NCBI GenBank assembly: GCA_023228285.1
Contig: JALOBM010000047.1
Location: 1-17,464, forward strand
Length of the DNA: 17,464 bases
Source: Candidatus Cloacimonadota bacterium
GTDB lineage: Bacteria; Cloacimonadota; Cloacimonadia; Cloacimonadales; Cloacimonadaceae
Reading direction: 5' to 3'
In this document: piece after piece, positions 14,252-17,464 of the stretch
How positions within the stretch are numbered: the first letter of the stretch is position 1
How the letters are laid out: every line of letters starts with the position of its first letter
The notes under the pieces: generated by a model
Told to the model about the DNA's origin: nothing
The model's input: the letters and a program-made list of their open reading frames with translations, nothing else
Databases searched by the model: none
Translations under genes and position numbers: made by a program

Positions 14252-15553
14252 TTATTTTATCTTGATTAATTTGGAAGAAACTGTGTTGCCATTCTGGTTT
14301 ACTTTCAAGAAGTATATTCCAGTAGGGCATGTTTTGCCGGACTTGTCCGTGCCATTCCATACTACCACTTGACCAGGCTTGGATGAGTACTTACGAATCA
14401 ATTGCCCGCGAAGGTTGTAGATACCGATATCAATCGGGGAAGCATCCTTGGATTCCGTTACCAGATTTACTTCATTCCGGAATGGGCTGGGATAAGCGTT
14501 CAATACCAGATTGGGAACAGAGATCAGATCTTCGACACTTGTGCCATACTGCTCCCAAGAGTAATCCATTCTACTGGTATCTGTCAAAGTATCGTACATG
14601 GGAACTTGCTCAATTTCGTAGCTTAGATTGCCGTTATCGTCGTAGAAATAGTTTATCCTATGTTCTGTGTACCAATTTTGGTTATCGTAGTATTCCACAT
14701 TGTGCATAATTTTTTGCAGTTGGGAGTTATAAGTGATTTCCTCGTGGTTTTCCGGTATCCACTGCCCACCGTCCCAATAGAATATATCCAATTGAGTTAT
14801 CAACCCCGGCAACATGAAGTTGTTATCGTTCATCATCATGATTGGTAAAGACTGAGACATATATTCAATGAACTCGGGACCAGTGGTTGTATCCTGGGCA
14901 TGATACTGATACAGTTGCTTATTATTCGTTACCCAATTGACTGAATCCGCAGACGACACACTATGTTCTTCCATAACTCTTCCATTTTCATCACAAACAA
15001 AGGTAGTATGGAAATAAGGTGATTGACGATCATATTGTTCAGCTTCTTCCCAGCCATAAACTTCTACACAGCCCCCGTTCAGATATACCAGATGTATGCG
15101 GCTCATGGGAATCCAGACTCTGAGCCCCATCTCAGTTCTGTACATATACATGTGGGTTATGCGGTTCTGGTTATCAAATGTGGCCGTAAGTTTCAGGATC
15201 GGAAATAACATACCCTGTACATTCATACGGATTTCATTCTGAGTAATACGTCCCGCATTATTATAGCTTATATATGAAACCATTACGTTGGGAATCCAAT
15301 CCCCAATACTCTCTTCCCAGCTATCCATGTGCATGGAATCAATCTGAGCGGTATTGTTTGAATTATAAAATGGACGAACCCTCATTTCTGGGATCCACTC
15401 GCTTCCTTCAGCATAGCTTTCAATCTGCTGAGACCAACGCCAGGCACGGGAAACGGGCATTACGTTGTTGTACGTGAACGGACTATCGAAGACACCGGCG
15501 AATATGATTACCGGTAGTAGTAGTACAAAAAAGGGTGTTATGATCTTCTTCAT
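14252..15553 (-). CDS. Secreted repeat protein with C-terminal sorting domain, unknown function
   Basis: The 433 residues begin with a signal peptide (MKKII, hydrophobic to about 19, with FAG as likely cleavage region). The body carries recurring motifs that start with Trp: W53-IP, W86-IP, W147-IP, W207-VT, W265-IP and W294-YT. Each is followed after about six to ten residues by an aromatic position, then a turn such as YNSN, YNNAG, YLNGG or YDDNGN. This resembles a set of beta-hairpin repeats, loosely like YD/RHS repeats. The C-terminal domain (about 347-433) has AYPSPFRN, YNLRGQLIRKY, WNGTDKSGK and a terminal KLIKIK, the FlgD-like sorting tail also seen on the C25 peptidase. The start at 15553 is chosen for its signal peptide and the AGAGAGG site six bases upstream; an upstream start at 15667 has neither. 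It has its own promoter and terminator. I do not recognise the body. Confidence 0.82.
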   Translation of the reverse strand: MKKIITPFFVLLLPVIIFAGVFDSPFTYNNVMPVSRAWRWSQQIESYAEGSEWIPEMRVRPFYNSNNTAQIDSMHMDSWEESIGDWIPNVMVSYISYNNAGRITQNEIRMNVQGMLFPILKLTATFDNQNRITHMYMYRTEMGLRVWIPMSRIHLVYLNGGCVEVYGWEEAEQYDRQSPYFHTTFVCDENGRVMEEHSVSSADSVNWVTNNKQLYQYHAQDTTTGPEFIEYMSQSLPIMMMNDNNFMLPGLITQLDIFYWDGGQWIPENHEEITYNSQLQKIMHNVEYYDNQNWYTEHRINYFYDDNGNLSYEIEQVPMYDTLTDTSRMDYSWEQYGTSVEDLISVPNLVLNAYPSPFRNEVNLVTESKDASPIDIGIYNLRGQLIRKYSSKPGQVVVWNGTDKSGKTCPTGIYFLKVNQNGNTVSSKLIKIK

Positions 15554-15891
15554 TTTTCGCCTCTCTCTTTTAATACTATATAGAATAACATCAATATACG
15601 CTGCCGTCAAGTTATTTCTTCTATTAACACAGATTCTATCCCACATCCATCGTTGTTTTCCCGCCAAATAAAGATATGGATGTTGCCAACCCTGAGAAAA
15701 GCCCTGCTTGCCTTATCCGTGCTACGCAATCAAAGAGCCTCTCAAAGACATCCTGAGCGGGGCTTGGGAGGAGTTCAAGTTGTGTTTGAGATGTGTAGAG
15801 GATATTAGACAGCTTGCCTGCTAAAAAGAATGTCTTGACTCGAATGACCGGGCAGAATTTTTGTAGGAAAAATCTGTTCCGAGGAGTGATA
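15554..15891. other. Divergent intergenic region before the deoxynucleoside kinase gene
   Basis: These 338 bases hold the minus-strand promoter listed separately and, near the right end, a TTGACT at 15835-15840 that could be the -35 box of the kinase gene. Its -10 box is unclear: TTGTAG is 20 bases away. Between 15611 and 15834 I see no gene, RNA or repeat. A longer reading of the kinase from 15814 passes through the right end but lacks a ribosome site. Confidence 0.4.
15582..15610 (-). promoter_or_regulatory. Candidate promoter of the WIP-repeat protein gene
   Basis: On the minus strand TTGACG (15610-15605), a 17-base spacer, then TATTCT (15587-15582). The start codon is about 30 bases further on, behind an AGAGAGG ribosome site. 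This is the best-formed sigma-70-like promoter in the window. Confidence 0.5.
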
Positions 15892-17298
15892 ATGGAGAAC
15901 ATCTGCATAGGCATTGTGGGAAATATAGGCGTAGGCAAATCTACATTTATAGAAGCAGCCAGTACGGCACCGCTTAGTAAGACTCTTATCTCAGTATATC
16001 CCAAGGCTCATGGCACTGAAGGTGTGTATGCATTTCCGGAAAGGTTCAATCCCATTGTTCTGGATTCTTTCTATAAGGATCCTGTAGCAAATGCTTTTAT
16101 GGCACAGATCGAGTTCTTCAACGGACGTTTGGATCGCCAGCGGCTAATACATTCATGCCGGGGTATCGTGCTGGAAGACCGGACCTTAGCAGAGGATTAT
16201 CACATTTTCGGTAAAGCTCAGCGCATCCTTCAGAACATGTCTGAGCCGGAGTTTATCGCTTACCAGAGAACTTACAGGCTAATGACGGAACAGATAAAGG
16301 AACCAGACCTTTTAGTCTATTTCAGAGCTGATGTTCCAACGCTTTTAGATAGAATTAAAGAGCGTGGCCGCGAGAGCGAGCTGTCGATATCGGCAGATTA
16401 TCTGAATCTGTTGAACAATTTATACGAAGACTTCATTGCCCACCACGTCAGTTGTCCCGTGCTGATAGTAGATGCTGATACCGCAATAGAAAAGTCCAAA
16501 TGGCAGCGCCGTACCTTGAATCTGATTGCAGAACAAATCAAGTCCCTGGGGCTTCGCGTGTGCAGTCCCGGAATCAGTGAATGGGTATCTTTGCCGCAAA
16601 CCGAGGCCACTCTGAAAGCAATTGATGCCGAACGCAACCTGGAGCAGTACCTGGCAGAACACCCAAAACTGATAGCCATTGCTGGAAACGTAGGTTTGGG
16701 AAAATCCACTCTCACTGCCATCATGGGACGCAGCCTGAAGATAAGCTGCCTCTACGAAAAGCCGGAAGAAAACCCTCTGTTGGAGAAGTTTTTGGGAAAT
16801 AAAAAAGCCCATTGCTACGATCTGCAATTGCATTTTTTGGAGATGAGAGCCCAGCAAAGACGGCAGGGAAAGAGCGGCCAGATGAGCTATGTGAAAGATC
16901 GCTCCCTTCCCGAAGACCTTCTAGTATTTTGTAATCAGTTTCATGCAGATGGTTTGCTTACAGAGGATGAACTCGACAATCTGAGCACCCAATTCCAAAC
17001 GGTAAACAGAGATCTCCCTTCCTCTGATCTGATAATCCTGTTGCATGGAAGCCCGTCTCTGGCTTGGGAACGAATTCAACAACGCGGCAGGGATATGGAG
17101 ATCGAGGGCGGATGGCAGTTTTCAGAGATAAAGAATCTGAGTCGTTGGTACAAAGACTACTCTACAAACGTAGTAAAGCTTGGGTTTCATGATGGCCCAG
17201 TATTGGAGATCGATGTGGAGAAGCTTGACCTTACAAATCGAATTCACGTTGGCTATATCTTCGAAAGTGTGTTGGAAATCCTGAGCGCACAAGACTAG
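15892..17298 (+). CDS. Tandem deoxynucleoside kinase (two dNK domains in one chain)
   Basis: Phosphorylates deoxynucleosides to monophosphates for dNTP salvage. The 468 residues contain two full dNK-type P-loop kinase domains. Domain 1 (about 3-222) has Walker A GNIGVGKST at 10-18, the base-side E50, NPIVLDSFYKDP at 53-64, the EDR motif at 95-97 and an arginine lid RIKERGR at 154-160. Domain 2 (about 258-465) has Walker A GNVGLGKST at 265-273, PEENP at 291-295, the KDR motif at 335-337 and lid RIQQRGR at 394-400. Single kinases are near 200-230 residues; Lactobacillus dAK/dGK are two adjacent genes forming a heterodimer, so this looks like a fused version. The start has AGGAG five bases upstream; 15814 would add 26 unrelated residues. 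Confidence 0.9.
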   Translation: MENICIGIVGNIGVGKSTFIEAASTAPLSKTLISVYPKAHGTEGVYAFPERFNPIVLDSFYKDPVANAFMAQIEFFNGRLDRQRLIHSCRGIVLEDRTLAEDYHIFGKAQRILQNMSEPEFIAYQRTYRLMTEQIKEPDLLVYFRADVPTLLDRIKERGRESELSISADYLNLLNNLYEDFIAHHVSCPVLIVDADTAIEKSKWQRRTLNLIAEQIKSLGLRVCSPGISEWVSLPQTEATLKAIDAERNLEQYLAEHPKLIAIAGNVGLGKSTLTAIMGRSLKISCLYEKPEENPLLEKFLGNKKAHCYDLQLHFLEMRAQQRRQGKSGQMSYVKDRSLPEDLLVFCNQFHADGLLTEDELDNLSTQFQTVNRDLPSSDLIILLHGSPSLAWERIQQRGRDMEIEGGWQFSEIKNLSRWYKDYSTNVVKLGFHDGPVLEIDVEKLDLTNRIHVGYIFESVLEILSAQD

Positions 17299-17464
17299 AT
17301 TCTGATAGAAGACTGCGACCTCCGGTCGATTCACATGAAATCAGCTCCGCTGCTTATGTACTAATCTTTCCCAGTAGCCCATGTGATTGAGAGGCAGTAA
17401 AATAGCTTAAAATACTTCTTGACAAAAACACCTCGTATATTATTGTTGCTTTATGCTTTAGGCA
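17299..17464. other. Downstream region with a possible promoter at the right edge
   Basis: No gene is visible. TTGACA at 17419-17424 is a perfect -35 box pointing rightward, so the next gene probably starts beyond the window. The -10 box is unclear: TATATT is too close at 11 bases, and ATTGTT at 17 bases is a poor match. A five-pair hairpin CGACC-TCC-GGTCG at 17316-17328 has no T-run. Confidence 0.3.

Noticed and set aside
13917..14360. A 147-codon minus-strand reading frame across the intron remnant
   Set aside because: It overlaps the end of the WIP-repeat gene, crosses its terminator and runs in a different frame from the recognisable maturase tail. Only a short part near 14117-14140 may be frameshifted maturase.
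15554..15667. Upstream start for the WIP-repeat gene
   Set aside because: It would bury the signal peptide behind 38 charged residues and would include the promoter within the gene.
15814..15891. Upstream start for the deoxynucleoside kinase
   Set aside because: No ribosome site, and the added residues precede the normal N-terminus of the kinase fold; AGGAG supports 15892.
17316..17328. Short inverted repeat after the kinase gene as a terminator
   Set aside because: Only five pairs with a three-base loop and no T-run on either side.

Overview
The window is a chromosomal segment that looks like a Gram-negative FCB-group bacterium, most likely the Candidatus Cloacimonadota or a relative. This is inferred from gene content, not from a marker gene. 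The reasons are two secreted proteins with FlgD-like/Por-type C-terminal sorting domains (one has the QNYPNPFNP signature), a gingipain-like C25 peptidase, a lipobox TPR lipoprotein, and a class III cyclase-ATPase-TPR protein. GC content is moderate and genes are tightly packed.

Layout. 1-416: no confident gene. 417-4361 (minus): a pyrimidine operon in the order pyrB-pyrC-pyrK-pyrD, with short or overlapping junctions. It encodes aspartate carbamoyltransferase, type I dihydroorotase and both subunits of an NAD-dependent (class 1B) dihydroorotate dehydrogenase. That covers carbamoyl-aspartate synthesis through to orotate; carAB, pyrE, pyrF and pyrI are not here. 4602-5690 (plus): a TPR lipoprotein closed by a strong terminator. 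5741-6622 (plus): an EamA-type transporter starting only six bases after that terminator's T-run. It converges on, and shares stop-codon bases with, the next block.

6619-13690 (minus): three coupled genes, transcribed as a secreted C25 peptidase (1193 aa), a CobB/SIRT5-like sirtuin (ATGA overlap), then a 931-aa adenylate cyclase/AAA-type ATPase/TPR protein (TAATG overlap). 13774-about 14128 (minus): the 3' end of a group II intron, comprising the maturase C-terminus, domain V and domain VI with a branch-point A and 3' splice end. The 5' part is missing. 14252-15553 (minus): another sorting-domain protein, with repeated W-[IVY]-x motifs and its own promoter and terminator. 15892-17298 (plus): a fusion of two complete deoxynucleoside kinase domains.

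The points of most interest are the 5'-truncated group II intron, the coupled peptidase-sirtuin-cyclase operon, the tandem deoxynucleoside kinase and the WIP-repeat secreted protein. I see no CRISPR array, tRNA, rRNA, phage module or obvious defence island.
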